Source: WHSW01 sp963821345
GTDB lineage: Bacteria > Actinomycetota > Thermoleophilia > Solirubrobacterales > 70-9
Assembly (NCBI GenBank): GCA_963821345.1
Contig: CAWGDM010000001.1
Coordinates: forward strand, 868,001-932,000
DNA: 64,000 bases
Reading direction: 5' to 3'
In this document: one piece after another, positions 9,788 to 18,001 of the stretch
Position numbering within the stretch: the first letter of the stretch is position 1
How the letters are laid out: every line of letters begins with the position of its first letter
Notes under the pieces: generated by a model
What the model saw: the letters and a program-made list of their open reading frames with translations, nothing else
Database searches by the model: none
What the model was told of the DNA's origin: nothing
Translations under genes and position numbers: made by a program

Positions 9788-10681
9788 CTACGCCCCGAGT
9801 ACCTCGGCCATCCGCCGGGGCTCGACCCCGAGCGACTCGGCATCGGCGCTACCGCGCTCGCTGACCATCGGGACCTCCATCAGCTCGGCCTCCTCCCAGG
9901 TGGCAAAAGCGGCCTCGCCGACCAACCGCCGCAGCCCGGCGAGCCCGTAGTGGACGAAGCTCAAGGGCACGTGGACCAGCGGCCGGTCGCGCCCCGAGGC
10001 GTGCGCGATCAGGCGGGCGATCTGGTCGTAGGTGAGCGTCTCGGGCCCGGCCAGCTCGAGCCGGCGGGTGCCCGAGCCCTGGGAGCCGTCGCGCTCGAGG
10101 TCGGCGACCACGCAGCGGGCCACGTCCTCGGCCCAGATCGGCTGGTAGGCGGCGTCGCCCTCGCCCGAGATCGGCACCGCCGGCAGCAGCGTCAGTCGGC
10201 GCATCGTCGTCACCCAGGGGTCGGAGCGGTCGTAGACGATCGAGGGGGCGAACACGGTCGCGTCGAGCTCCGAGCCGAGCACCGCCCGCTCGGCGAGCGC
10301 CTTGGCGCGAAAGAAGCGGGTGCGCTGGAACTCGGTCGCGCCGATCGCCGAGAAAAACACGAAGCGGCCGATGCCGGTCTGCTCGGAGGCGCGCAACAGC
10401 CGAGCGGTCGCCAGGCCGTTCAGCTCCTCGACCGGGGCACCCGGCTGGTCGCGGATCGAAGCCGCCAGATGGATCACGGTGTCGGCGCCGCGCAGCGCCT
10501 GGCGGGCGACCCGCGGGTCGCCGAGCTCGATCAGGTCACCGAGCGCGATCCGGACCTCGACCCGCAGCCGACCGAGCTTGCGCGGGTCGCGCACCAGCAC
10601 CCGGACCTCGTCGCCGCGCTCGAGCAGCTTCGGCACCAGCGCCTGCCCAACCGTTCCGGTTGCTCCCGTGACCAGGATCAT
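9788..10681 (-). CDS. NAD(P)-binding epimerase-like protein (NDUFA9/atypical SDR)
   Basis: An atypical short-chain dehydrogenase of the NAD(P)-binding, complex-I NDUFA9-like type, 297 residues from the ATG at 10681. The Rossmann motif MILVTGATGTVGQ is at the very N-terminus, which decides this start over an in-frame upstream one at 10744. RVLVRDP follows the second strand and VIHLAASIRD lies around residues 85-95. No substrate can be inferred. It is divergent from the ferredoxin gene with a 68-bp gap. Confidence 0.85.
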   Translation of the reverse strand: MILVTGATGTVGQALVPKLLERGDEVRVLVRDPRKLGRLRVEVRIALGDLIELGDPRVARQALRGADTVIHLAASIRDQPGAPVEELNGLATARLLRASEQTGIGRFVFFSAIGATEFQRTRFFRAKALAERAVLGSELDATVFAPSIVYDRSDPWVTTMRRLTLLPAVPISGEGDAAYQPIWAEDVARCVVADLERDGSQGSGTRRLELAGPETLTYDQIARLIAHASGRDRPLVHVPLSFVHYGLAGLRRLVGEAAFATWEEAELMEVPMVSERGSADAESLGVEPRRMAEVLGA

Positions 10682-10688
10682 CCCCGCC

Positions 10689-10694
10689 ACTCTA
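10689..10694 (-). promoter_or_regulatory. Probable leaderless -10 (TAGAGT)
   Basis: TAGAGT on the minus strand, 7 nt before the ATG at 10681, without a Shine-Dalgarno. Confidence 0.4.
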
Positions 10695-10749
10695 GAATGG
10701 CCGCTCCGCACACCGTCCGAAGCAAGAGAAGGAAGAAAGGGCAAAGACC

Positions 10750-11022
10750 TTGGCTTACGTCATCGCCGAACCCTGCATTGGCCAGAAGGACAACTCCTGC
10801 GTCGAGGTGTGCCCGGTCGACTGCATCCATCCGACCCCCGATGAGCCCGACTACGAGGGCGTCGAGCAGCTCTACATCGACCCCGACGAGTGCATCGACT
10901 GCGATGCCTGCGTCGAGGCCTGCCCGGTCGACGCCTGCTTCGCCGAGGACCAGCTCCCCGAGGAGTGGGCCAAGTACACCGCGATCAACGCCGAGTACTA
11001 CGGCGCCAACGGCGGCAGCTAA
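10750..11022 (+). CDS. fdxA: 7Fe (3Fe-4S/4Fe-4S) ferredoxin
   Basis: Small acidic electron carrier of 90 residues. The first cluster region has C-(x7)-C-VEVCPVDCI and the second CIDCDACVEACPVDAC, the spacing of the actinobacterial FdxA-type seven-iron ferredoxin. The TTG start at 10750 gives the canonical MAYVIAEPC N-terminus; purine-rich GAAGGAAGAAAGG lies upstream as ribosome site. Confidence 0.93.
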   Translation: MAYVIAEPCIGQKDNSCVEVCPVDCIHPTPDEPDYEGVEQLYIDPDECIDCDACVEACPVDACFAEDQLPEEWAKYTAINAEYYGANGGS

Positions 11023-11098
11023 CCGCACAGCCGCGCTCGTTCGGGCTCAGGCGCAGGTCGCGGCGGCGCGCGACGATCCGGCGGCGCGCCTTGCGTTG

Positions 11099-11883
11099 AT
11101 GGCGCGGGTGTTCCGCGGGCCGACGGGTAGCGCCCCGCGACACCTGCCGTTCCGGCGTGCGGCGCTCTCGTTCATGCGCTGGCAAGCCGGCCGTGGCGTG
11201 CTCGATCCGCTCGACGCCTCGCCACCCGGAAGCCGTGGTGGCGGGCGGTCAACGAGCGACTGCTGCGAGATGGCTGCGAAACCGTCGCGCTCCTCGGTGG
11301 TTTCGCCGGAGAGCCGTCGTCGCAGGCCGTGCGCCTCTGGCTGGAGTTCGGTGCGAGACCGACCGGGCGTAACTGGTACCGATCACACAACGCGAGCATC
11401 GTGGGTGGCTACCTGAGCCATCGGGGACTCGCCGATGCGGAAAGCGAGCCGGAGCGCTTCTTCATCAACGTCGCGCTGGTGCGCGTGCTCTACGCGCACG
11501 CACTCGTCGCCGCTCCGCGCCTGGCGCTGGGGCCGTCGGCGCCGCTTGGTCGCCTTATCGGCGATCCGCGTCTCGGCATGGCAGGGGTCTTCCTCTCACT
11601 CAGACGCGTGCTCCCGAACCGGTATCCGCTCGACGACGAGGTCGAGCGCTACATCGCCGAAGAGCAGCGTCTCGGCCGGATGCTCGACTACGCGGTGATC
11701 GTCCCGCGCCTGCAACGCCTGTACGAATGGTCCGCCGTGGAGCTCGCCGAACCGCGCCTGCTGGAGCTGATTCGTGACGGCAACCCGATCTACGCCTGGC
11801 CGTTCGAGGAACGGCAGGTATGGCACTCTCGGCAGATGCCGCTCCCGGCCCGCGCACTAGCGAGTCTGACGCGACCTCGCTGA
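11099..11883 (+). pseudogene. Unknown conserved protein, frameshifted
   Basis: Two consecutive frames together make one plausible protein. The first (from about 11039; earliest good start ATG 11099, reading MARVFRGPTG) runs through RWQAGRGVLDPLD to about 11235. The continuation in the other frame reads PWWRAVNERLLRDG, then WLEFGARPTGRNWY, and continues to the stop at 11883. The junction is near 11232-11237, where one C is missing (AGCCGTGG instead of AGCCCGTGG). If the sequence is correct, only a 184-residue C-terminal part from GTG 11329 could be made separately. No domain is recognised; the protein is rich in Arg and Leu, with no signal peptide. Confidence 0.6.
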
Positions 11884-11891
11884 ACGCAAAA

Positions 11892-11919
11892 CGCCCCGGC
11901 GGCCAAAGCCACCGGGGCG
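11892..11919 (+). terminator. Bidirectional GC hairpin terminator
   Basis: Stem CGCCCCGGCGGC / GCCACCGGGGCG (12 bp with one G-T pair) and a CAAA loop, A-rich on the left and TT on the right. It lies between the convergent frameshifted gene and the secreted-protein gene and can serve both. Confidence 0.75.
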
Positions 11920-11926
11920 CTTGAAC

Positions 11927-11968
11927 GACTCCCGCCACGTCCTCGGCTGCGCCTGCGGGCGTGCGGGG
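11927..11968 (+). repeat. Dispersed repeat, type A
   Basis: Second copy of the element found at 907-950. It fills the space between the terminator and the stop codon of the minus-strand gene that ends at 11977. Confidence 0.6.
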
Positions 11969-11976
11969 TGGGCTCC

Positions 11977-12357
11977 CTAGCGGCTGATCGTCGCCGAGGT
12001 CGCGGCCTTGCAGTAGCCGGGGACCTTGGCGGCCTTGGCGTAGAACTTGCCGGTCTTGAAGCCGGAGTTGCCGATCGACCACATCGCGTCGGGGCCGTTG
12101 GGCTGGGCGATGTCGCTGCCGATCTTCTGGTCGACGTGGGGGTCCTGGACCGAGCCCAGCTGCTTGAACACGGTCACCTTGCGGTTGGACTCGCAGTGGC
12201 TGGCGTCGGAGCTGTGGACGTAGCCGTAGTAGTCGCCGTTGTCACCCAGGATCGAGACCGTCGACTTGGCGGTCGAGGCGTCCGCGGCGCCGGCGAAGGC
12301 GGTCACCGAGACGGCGAGGGTGGCGAGGGCGGCGGCGAGGCGGGTCTTGCGAAGCAT
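11977..12357 (-). CDS. Small secreted protein of unknown function
   Basis: A 126-residue protein with a clear Sec signal peptide (MLRKTRLAAALATLAVSVTA, cleavage likely after AGAADA near residue 27). The mature part is short and has two cysteines that could form a disulfide (HCESN and GYCKAA). A strong ribosome site, AGGAG, lies 7-8 nt before the ATG. No family is recognised. Monocistronic, convergent with the frameshifted gene. Confidence 0.75.
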   Translation of the reverse strand: MLRKTRLAAALATLAVSVTAFAGAADASTAKSTVSILGDNGDYYGYVHSSDASHCESNRKVTVFKQLGSVQDPHVDQKIGSDIAQPNGPDAMWSIGNSGFKTGKFYAKAAKVPGYCKAATSATISR

Positions 12358-12447
12358 CTGATTTCTCCTTGAGGTGCGAAGTTGACTTGCACCCTGATAT
12401 TCGCCCGCCAGACGCCCCGCTCCCAGGGAACCAAGGGGTGGACTCGC

Positions 12448-13272
12448 TCACACCCCCGCCGAGGCCCGCAGCGAGTACATCAGCGGCAGCTTCGGCCGAT
12501 CCTCGGGCTGGCGGTAGACGGCCTGGGCGCTGAGCAGCTCGCGGTCCTCGATCAGGTGCGGGAAGCGGGGGAACAGGGTGTAGTCATGCTCGGAGAGCAG
12601 CTCCACTCGCAGGCCCGCGCCGAGCACAGCGCCGATCACGTCGGCGATCGTGTGCGCCCACTCGATCGTCGCGTTGTTGCGGGTCGGCAGATTCAGATCG
12701 GCGTAGCTGCCCTGCTCGTCGTCGTCGAACGTCTCGCCGGCCGGGTCGTGAAAGTAGTCGTACTCGACCTCCAGCGACTCGTCGGCGAACACCCAGGTCA
12801 CGGGGTGAAACTCGCTCAGGTAGAGGAAGCCGCCGGGCTTCAGCAGCTCGGCGACGATCGCAGCCCAGCGGGGCAGGTCCGGAAGCCAGTTGAGCGCCCC
12901 GAGGCCGGTGTAGACGACGTCGAAGCGCTCACCGCCGAGCGCGGAGACCGCGTCGTGGACGTCGGCCTGGACGAAGCTCGCGTCGAGGCCGAGCTCGTCG
13001 GCGAGCGCGGCCCCGGCCTCGACCGCCGGGGCCGAGAAGTCGAGCCCGACGACCGAGGCTCCGGCGCGCGCCCACGACATCGAGTCGAGGCCGAAGTGGC
13101 ACTGCAGGTGGACCAGCCGCTTGCCGGCGACGTCCCCGACCTCCTCGAGCTCGAACGGGCGCAGGGTGGAGCCGCCCTTGCGGAAGCGCTCGACGTCGTA
13201 GAAGTCGCTGGCGACGTGGCCGGCCACGCGCTCGTCCCACCAAGCCCGGTTGGGCTCGAAGCGCTCGTCCAC
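12448..13272 (-). CDS. Class I SAM-dependent methyltransferase
   Basis: A 274-residue protein from GTG 13272. The glycine-rich motif I region is degenerate (LVHLQCHFGLDSMSWARAG), a pattern typical of the methyltransferases that begin with NRAWWDERV. It is followed by VVGLDFSAPAV and VQADVHD. Substrate unknown. It lies 7 bp downstream of mrp in the same direction, so it is probably co-transcribed. Confidence 0.85.
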   Translation of the reverse strand: MDERFEPNRAWWDERVAGHVASDFYDVERFRKGGSTLRPFELEEVGDVAGKRLVHLQCHFGLDSMSWARAGASVVGLDFSAPAVEAGAALADELGLDASFVQADVHDAVSALGGERFDVVYTGLGALNWLPDLPRWAAIVAELLKPGGFLYLSEFHPVTWVFADESLEVEYDYFHDPAGETFDDDEQGSYADLNLPTRNNATIEWAHTIADVIGAVLGAGLRVELLSEHDYTLFPRFPHLIEDRELLSAQAVYRQPEDRPKLPLMYSLRASAGV

Positions 13273-13279
13273 GCGGGCG

Positions 13280-14443
13280 TCAGCCCTGGACCTGGACCAC
13301 CGGCAGCTCGGTGCCGCCGAGCGTCGGCAGGGCCGGCGCGCTGGGCGTCTCGGCCTGCATCACCGGCAGCTCCTGGGGAGTGGCGGCGATGATCCCGCGC
13401 GCAATCTGGCGGATGGCCACCGAGGCAGGCGAGTCGGGGTCGGCGAGTACCAGCGGGGTGCCGGCGTCGGCGTGCTCGCGCAGCGGCTCGGAGATCGGCA
13501 CCTTGCCGAGCAGGGGCACGTCGAGCTCGTCGGCGAGCTGCTGGCCGCCGCCCTCGCCGAAGATCGTGAAGCGCTGGCCGTCGGGGGTCGTGAACCCGGA
13601 CATGTTCTCGATTACGCCGAGCACCTCGAGGTCGACCTTGGCGGCCATGTCGGCGGCGCGGCGGGCGACCGACTGGGCCGCGGGCTGTGGCGTCGTGACC
13701 ACGATCACCCTCGCCTGCGGCAGCAGCTGGGCCAGCGTCATCGAGACGTCGCCGGTCCCGGGCGGCAGATCGAGCAGCAGGTAGTCGAGCTCCTCCCAGG
13801 CGACGTCCTCGAGGAACTGCTGAATCGCCTTGTGGAGCATCGGCCCGCGCCAGACGACGGCGGCGTTCGACTCGAGGAAGAACCCGATCGACATCACCTT
13901 GATCCCGGCCGGGTTGAGCATCGGCAGGATCTTGCGCTCGCCGTTGACGTCGGGCTTGCCGTCAACCCCGAGCATGCGCGGGATCGAGTAGCCGTAGACG
14001 TCTGCATCGAGGGCTCCGGCCGCGTGGCCCTCGGCCTGCAGCGCGGCGGCCAGATTGGCGGTCATCGTCGACTTGCCGACGCCGCCCTTGCCCGAGGCGA
14101 CGCAGATAACGTTCTTTACCGCCGCCAGCGCACCCTCGGGCAGGCCGCCCGGGCGGCCGAGCGCCTCCTTGAGACGCCCCTTCTCCTGGTCGGTGAGCAC
14201 GTCGAAGCCGACCCCTACCTCGGTGACGCCGTCGAGCGCGGCGACGTTCGACGCGACCGCCTGCTGGAAGTGATTACGGATCGGACAGCCCGCGGTGGTC
14301 AGCGAGACCACGACCTCGACCTTGCCCGAGTCGAGGATCTCGATCGAGCGCACCATCCCGAGGTCGACGATCGAGCGCCGCAGCTCGGGGTCGATTACGG
14401 CGCGCAGCGCCTCGGTCACCTGGTCCTTGGTCGGCAGACTCAT
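13280..14443 (-). CDS. apbC: Mrp/ApbC-type P-loop ATPase, iron-sulfur carrier
   Basis: Scaffold/carrier ATPase for Fe-S cluster delivery, 387 residues from ATG 14443 (MSLPTKDQV). The N-terminal MIP18/DUF59 domain (residues 1-85) contains the conserved TTAGCPI. The deviant Walker A GKGGVGKST is at 118-126 and the switch LLLDLPPGTGD near 235. The C-terminal CxxC that holds the cluster in many Mrp proteins is absent: IENMSGF is followed directly by TTPDGQRFTIFGEGGG, as in some other actinobacterial members. Confidence 0.92.
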   Translation of the reverse strand: MSLPTKDQVTEALRAVIDPELRRSIVDLGMVRSIEILDSGKVEVVVSLTTAGCPIRNHFQQAVASNVAALDGVTEVGVGFDVLTDQEKGRLKEALGRPGGLPEGALAAVKNVICVASGKGGVGKSTMTANLAAALQAEGHAAGALDADVYGYSIPRMLGVDGKPDVNGERKILPMLNPAGIKVMSIGFFLESNAAVVWRGPMLHKAIQQFLEDVAWEELDYLLLDLPPGTGDVSMTLAQLLPQARVIVVTTPQPAAQSVARRAADMAAKVDLEVLGVIENMSGFTTPDGQRFTIFGEGGGQQLADELDVPLLGKVPISEPLREHADAGTPLVLADPDSPASVAIRQIARGIIAATPQELPVMQAETPSAPALPTLGGTELPVVQVQG

Positions 14444-14471
14444 GCGTCCATTGAAGCAGGGTCGCACGCTT

Positions 14472-14477
14472 TAGAGT
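14472..14477 (+). promoter_or_regulatory. Probable leaderless -10 (TAGAGT)
   Basis: TAGAGT 9 nt before the ATG at 14487; no Shine-Dalgarno. Confidence 0.4.
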
Positions 14478-14486
14478 GGCCCCTGG

Positions 14487-16193
14487 ATGCCGCCCCCTGT
14501 GCTGCTAGCCGTCGATTCCGAGCCCGAGTTGGCCGACATCGACAGCGAGCTGCGCAGCCGCTACCAAGGTAGCTACCGGGTCATCTGCACGGCCGCGGCG
14601 GACGAGGCGCTGACCACGCTCACCGAGCTGTCCGATGCCGGTGAGGAGGTCGCCTTGGTGCTCGCGGCGCATTCCCCGTCGGAGCCGACCGCAGGCGAGG
14701 TGCTCGAACGCGCGCACCAACTCCATCCGCATGCACGGCGGGGCCTCCTGGTCGACTGGGGTGAGTGGGGCGATGTGACGACGGCGAAGGCGATCTTCGA
14801 CCTGATGGCGTTGGGGCGGATCGACTACTTCCTACTCAGGCCCGCGGTCTCGCCCGACGAGCTGTTCCACCATGCGATCTCGGGATTTCTACTCGAGTGG
14901 ACCGAGGCTCGCCGCATCGCACCGCACACCATCCGCATCGTCGGCGATGCCTGGGCGGGCAGAGCGCACGAGCTCAGGCAGACCCTGCAGCGCTGTGCGA
15001 TCCCGCACGCCTTCCACCTGGCCGATTCCCCGGACGGACGCAGCGCGCTTGCCAAGGCGGGGGCCGAGGCCGAGCCCCCGTGCGTGATCCTGCCGGACGG
15101 CAAGGTGCTCAACAACCCCACGGATCGGGAGATCGCCGAGGCGACCGGCGCCTCCATCGATGATCAGGGCAAGGATTACGACGTTGCCATCCTCGGGGCC
15201 GGGCCGGCGGGCCTCTCGGCGGCGGTCTACTCCGCCTCGGAGGGCCTCGAGACGCTGGTCGTGGATGAGGGCGGCATCGGGGGACAGGCGACCTCCAGCT
15301 CGTTGATCCGCAACTACCTGGGCTTCCCGCGCGGCATCAGTGGGCGCCGGCTCGGACAGCATGCGTACGAGCAGGCATGGGTGTTCGGGGCCAAGTTCAG
15401 CTTCATGCACACGGCGACCGACCTCAGTCACGTCGGCGACCGGCTGCGGGTGATGCTGGCGGAAGGTCGGCCCGTGTCGGCTCGGGCGGTGATCCTGGCG
15501 ATGGGCGCCGAGTACCGCAGGTTGGACCTCCCAGCGCTTGAGGCGCTGAACGGCGCGGGGGTGTTCTACGGCGGGCCCACCTCGGAGGCGCCCGCGATGG
15601 CCGGCAAGGATGCCTACGTGGTCGGGGGCGCCAACTCGGCGGGCCAGGCGGCGTTGCACCTGGCCGACTACGCGCGCCGAGTAACGCTGGTGGTGCGAGC
15701 TCAGTCCCTGAGCGCCCGGATGTCGCACTACCTCGTGCAGGAATTGGAGGCCGCGCGGAACGTCGATGTGCGGCTGGGCACCGAGGTCGTCGGTGGCGGG
15801 GGCGACGGGCGCCTGCAGTACCTGGAGCTGCGCGGCGATGCGACCGAGGAGCACGAGAGAGTCACCGCCGACGGCCTCTTCGTGCTCGTCGGCGCCCGGC
15901 CGCGCACCGAGTGGCTGCCGGAACAGATCGCGAGGGACCCGCAGGGGTTTGTGCTCACCGGCCCAGACCTCGCCGACGATCATCGCTGGCCGCTCGAGCG
16001 CCGCCCGTTCCTGCTGGAGACCAGCATGCCCGGCGTCTTCGCCTCCGGTGACGTGCGGCATGGTTCCGTCAAGCGCGTGGCCTCCGCGGTCGGGGAGGGA
16101 TCGATCTCGATTCAGCTCGTGCACGGCCTGTTCGACGCTGAACGGATCCGAGCGGCCGAATCCGCCGTGCAACCGGCGCCGCCCTCGCGGTGA
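14487..16193 (+). CDS. Response-regulator/thioredoxin-reductase fusion
   Basis: A 568-residue, three-part protein. Residues 1-140 resemble a receiver domain, but where the phospho-Asp is expected the strand reads VALVLAAHSPS, so it is probably not phosphorylated. Residues 145-220 resemble a thioredoxin/glutaredoxin fold (TIRIVGDAW, then PPCVILPDGKVL). From 228 on it is a thioredoxin-reductase-like flavoprotein with FAD motif GAGPAGLSAAVYSASEG, NADPH motif VVGGANSAGQAA and C-terminal GVFASGDVR. The redox CxxC of thioredoxin reductase is missing. The architecture is a known but uncharacterised family, named fused response regulator/thioredoxin-disulfide reductase in some annotations. Confidence 0.88.
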   Translation: MPPPVLLAVDSEPELADIDSELRSRYQGSYRVICTAAADEALTTLTELSDAGEEVALVLAAHSPSEPTAGEVLERAHQLHPHARRGLLVDWGEWGDVTTAKAIFDLMALGRIDYFLLRPAVSPDELFHHAISGFLLEWTEARRIAPHTIRIVGDAWAGRAHELRQTLQRCAIPHAFHLADSPDGRSALAKAGAEAEPPCVILPDGKVLNNPTDREIAEATGASIDDQGKDYDVAILGAGPAGLSAAVYSASEGLETLVVDEGGIGGQATSSSLIRNYLGFPRGISGRRLGQHAYEQAWVFGAKFSFMHTATDLSHVGDRLRVMLAEGRPVSARAVILAMGAEYRRLDLPALEALNGAGVFYGGPTSEAPAMAGKDAYVVGGANSAGQAALHLADYARRVTLVVRAQSLSARMSHYLVQELEAARNVDVRLGTEVVGGGGDGRLQYLELRGDATEEHERVTADGLFVLVGARPRTEWLPEQIARDPQGFVLTGPDLADDHRWPLERRPFLLETSMPGVFASGDVRHGSVKRVASAVGEGSISIQLVHGLFDAERIRAAESAVQPAPPSR

Positions 16194-16199
16194 TCGAAA

Positions 16200-16231
16200 G
16201 CGATCGACCGGCCCGAAGGCCGGTCGATCGC
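16200..16231 (+). terminator. Strong hairpin after the reductase fusion gene
   Basis: Perfect 14-bp stem GCGATCGACCGGCC / GGCCGGTCGATCGC with a CGAA tetraloop, 7 bp after the stop. No T-run. Confidence 0.65.
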
Positions 16232-16323
16232 GGGAGGAGAGGTTGCGCTCTGCCCGCGAGAGATGAGTGCGGACAGCCGTTCCGGGCGCGCCACCCCTCG
16301 GGGCGGCCCGGGATAAGCGGTAC

Positions 16324-16812
16324 TTACGAAGCGCGTGCCGGGATCCGCTCCTCGACCGCGGTGCGAGCCTTCTTCAGCTGCTCCTCCGCCTTGACGCGGT
16401 TCTGCTTGACGGCCTTCTCGACCTCGGTCCGGTTCGCCTTGACGGCCTTCTCGACCTCGCGGCGCCGGCTCTTGACCTCGCGCTCGACCCGGTTGCGGGT
16501 GGAGCGGACGCGCTGGCTGGCCTTGCGACGGGCCTGGCCGCCGCGACGCTCGAACTTGTTGAGCTCGCGGGTGACCTGCGTGCGGAGGCTCTTCAGCTCC
16601 CGGTCGCGGGTCGTCTCGGTGGTCCAGGGCTCGAGCGCGTCCTCGACGCGGTCGCGCAGCGTCAGCGCCGCGCCGACGGGAACGTCGACGGCACGCTCGG
16701 CCGCCGAGAAGGCGATCGAGATCGGGCTGGTGTCCTGCTTGGCCTGCGTGGTGCCGGTCTTCGGCGTCGCGGCCTTGGTCTTCGTGGTGGTGCTGGTCTT
16801 GGCGGTGGCCAT
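16324..16812 (-). CDS. Lys/Arg-rich coiled-coil protein
   Basis: A 162-residue basic protein starting MATAKTS (ATG 16812; the frame is open to ATG 16872). A Thr/Lys/Ala-rich tail (1-30) is followed by a helical segment (AFSAAERAVDVPVGAALTLR) and a long charged coiled coil with the near-repeat RTEVEKAVK / RREVEKAVK. The layout resembles HBHA-like or histone-like actinobacterial proteins, so cell-surface or nucleoid roles are both possible. An SOS-box-like palindrome lies about 70 bp upstream in an AT-rich stretch. Confidence 0.65.
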   Translation of the reverse strand: MATAKTSTTTKTKAATPKTGTTQAKQDTSPISIAFSAAERAVDVPVGAALTLRDRVEDALEPWTTETTRDRELKSLRTQVTRELNKFERRGGQARRKASQRVRSTRNRVEREVKSRRREVEKAVKANRTEVEKAVKQNRVKAEEQLKKARTAVEERIPARAS

Positions 16813-16819
16813 GTTCTTG

Positions 16820-16900
16820 GTCAACCCCTCGGGTTCGGTGTTCGTAACTTTATTACTTCTAACGATGTTCATCTTAGCAAAGCGAACATCTGTTTGTACC
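16820..16900 (-). promoter_or_regulatory. AT-rich promoter region with inverted repeat
   Basis: Low-GC stretch unlike its surroundings. It contains GATGTTC at 16864-16870 and GAACATC at 16884-16890 as an inverted repeat with a 13-nt spacer, overlapping the SOS-like box. It likely holds the promoter of the coiled-coil gene. Confidence 0.45.
16883..16896 (-). promoter_or_regulatory. SOS-box-like palindrome (LexA candidate)
   Basis: CGAACATCTGTTTG: CGAACA and TGTTTG arms with a 2-nt centre, close to the actinobacterial LexA box (CGAACRNRYGTTYG-like) with one imperfect arm. It lies between the coiled-coil gene and the stop of the upstream metalloprotease gene. Confidence 0.45.
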
Positions 16901-16906
16901 CTCGGC

Positions 16907-18001
16907 CTACCCGGGGGTTACAGACGCAGCCACCCGATCCAGCCACGCGCCCGGTTGCTCGAGCTCGGCCAGGTCGGGCAGGTCCTCGGGCGAGCGCCAG
17001 ACCAGGCGCAGCGCCTCGGGGCCGCCGGCGGCGACCACCGCGTCGCAGAACGACTTGCCGAGCTCGTACTGGCGCAGCTTCAGGTCCATGCCCAGCAGCC
17101 GGGCGATCAGCTCGCCAAGGCCGCCGCGCCGCTCGCGGCGGGCGTCGAGGCGGGCGCGCAGCTGCTCCAGCTCCGGGCCGTGGTCGGCGACGCAGGCGTC
17201 CATCACGTGCTCGGCGTGACCCTCGACCACTGACATCGTCGCCTGCAGCCGGTCCAACAGCGCCCGTTGCTCGGGGTCGGCGAGCGTGCGGGCGAGCTCG
17301 CCGCGAAGCAGCGCCCGGACCAGCTCGCGCGGGTCACGCAGCAGCCGGCGCCCGAACCCCGCCAGGGTGGCCGAGTCGACCCCGGCGGCGGCGCCATCGA
17401 TCAGCGCGCCGGCCAGCTCGCGCATCCTGGGCGCCAGCCACCCGACGCGGTCGAACTGGATCACGTGCGTGGTCTCGTGCAGCGCGACCCAGCGCAGGAA
17501 CAGGCTGTGATCCGCGTCCAGGTTGCGGCGCGCCGCCTCCAAATTCTCGGCCACAAACAGCAGTCGGGCCGGGCGCGGGCCGCCGACCAGCGCCAGGTCG
17601 TATTGGCCGAGCACCCGCTTGGCGGCGTAGCCGGCGGCGATCCCCGCCTCGGCCCCGACCGCCGCCCCGAGCGTTCGCCGGGCGATCGGGCCGAGGGGTC
17701 CCGGGAGGTCGAGATCGGCGGCAACTCTCTCCTCCAGGGGCCGCGCGGCCGCGGCGATCCCGCGCAGTGCGTTTCGGGCCCACGCCCGGCGATCGACCAG
17801 CTCGGGCACCGGCGGGCGCTCGACCTCACCGAGGCCGGCGTAGGCGGCAGCGGTCGCGATCGCGTCGCCGCAGGCCCGCTCGACCTCGGCCGCCGAATAC
17901 CCGGTCGCGAGCTGCGCCGGGCGCCCCGCCAGCCCGCCGATCCCGTCGATCATGGTTGCGGCGGCGCGCTCGGCCAGTCCCCAGTCGACGACCCCGCTCA
18001 C
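16907..18001 (-). CDS. Zinc-dependent metalloprotease (DUF2342, F420-associated type)
   Basis: A 364-residue protein of the actinobacterial zinc metalloprotease/F420-biosynthesis-associated family. The zinc-binding helix is HETTHVIQF (HExxH, about residues 175-183), followed by VEGHAEHVMDA near 266 that can supply the third ligand. GTG 18001 overlaps the stop of the preceding gene by 4 bp (GTGA), so the two are translationally coupled. Substrate unknown; the F420 link is an annotation of the family, not of this protein. Confidence 0.85.
   Translation of the reverse strand: MSGVVDWGLAERAAATMIDGIGGLAGRPAQLATGYSAAEVERACGDAIATAAAYAGLGEVERPPVPELVDRRAWARNALRGIAAAARPLEERVAADLDLPGPLGPIARRTLGAAVGAEAGIAAGYAAKRVLGQYDLALVGGPRPARLLFVAENLEAARRNLDADHSLFLRWVALHETTHVIQFDRVGWLAPRMRELAGALIDGAAAGVDSATLAGFGRRLLRDPRELVRALLRGELARTLADPEQRALLDRLQATMSVVEGHAEHVMDACVADHGPELEQLRARLDARRERRGGLGELIARLLGMDLKLRQYELGKSFCDAVVAAGGPEALRLVWRSPEDLPDLAELEQPGAWLDRVAASVTPG

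Noticed and set aside
9728..11416. Long plus-strand frame antisense to the NAD-binding gene and running through the ferredoxin region
   Set aside because: Only its last part (from about 11039) looks like protein; the rest is the antisense shadow of a gene with clear Rossmann motifs and of fdxA.
12382..14572. Plus-strand frames opposite the methyltransferase and mrp genes
   Set aside because: Arg/Asp/Leu-rich shadows without domains; the minus-strand proteins are well-defined families.
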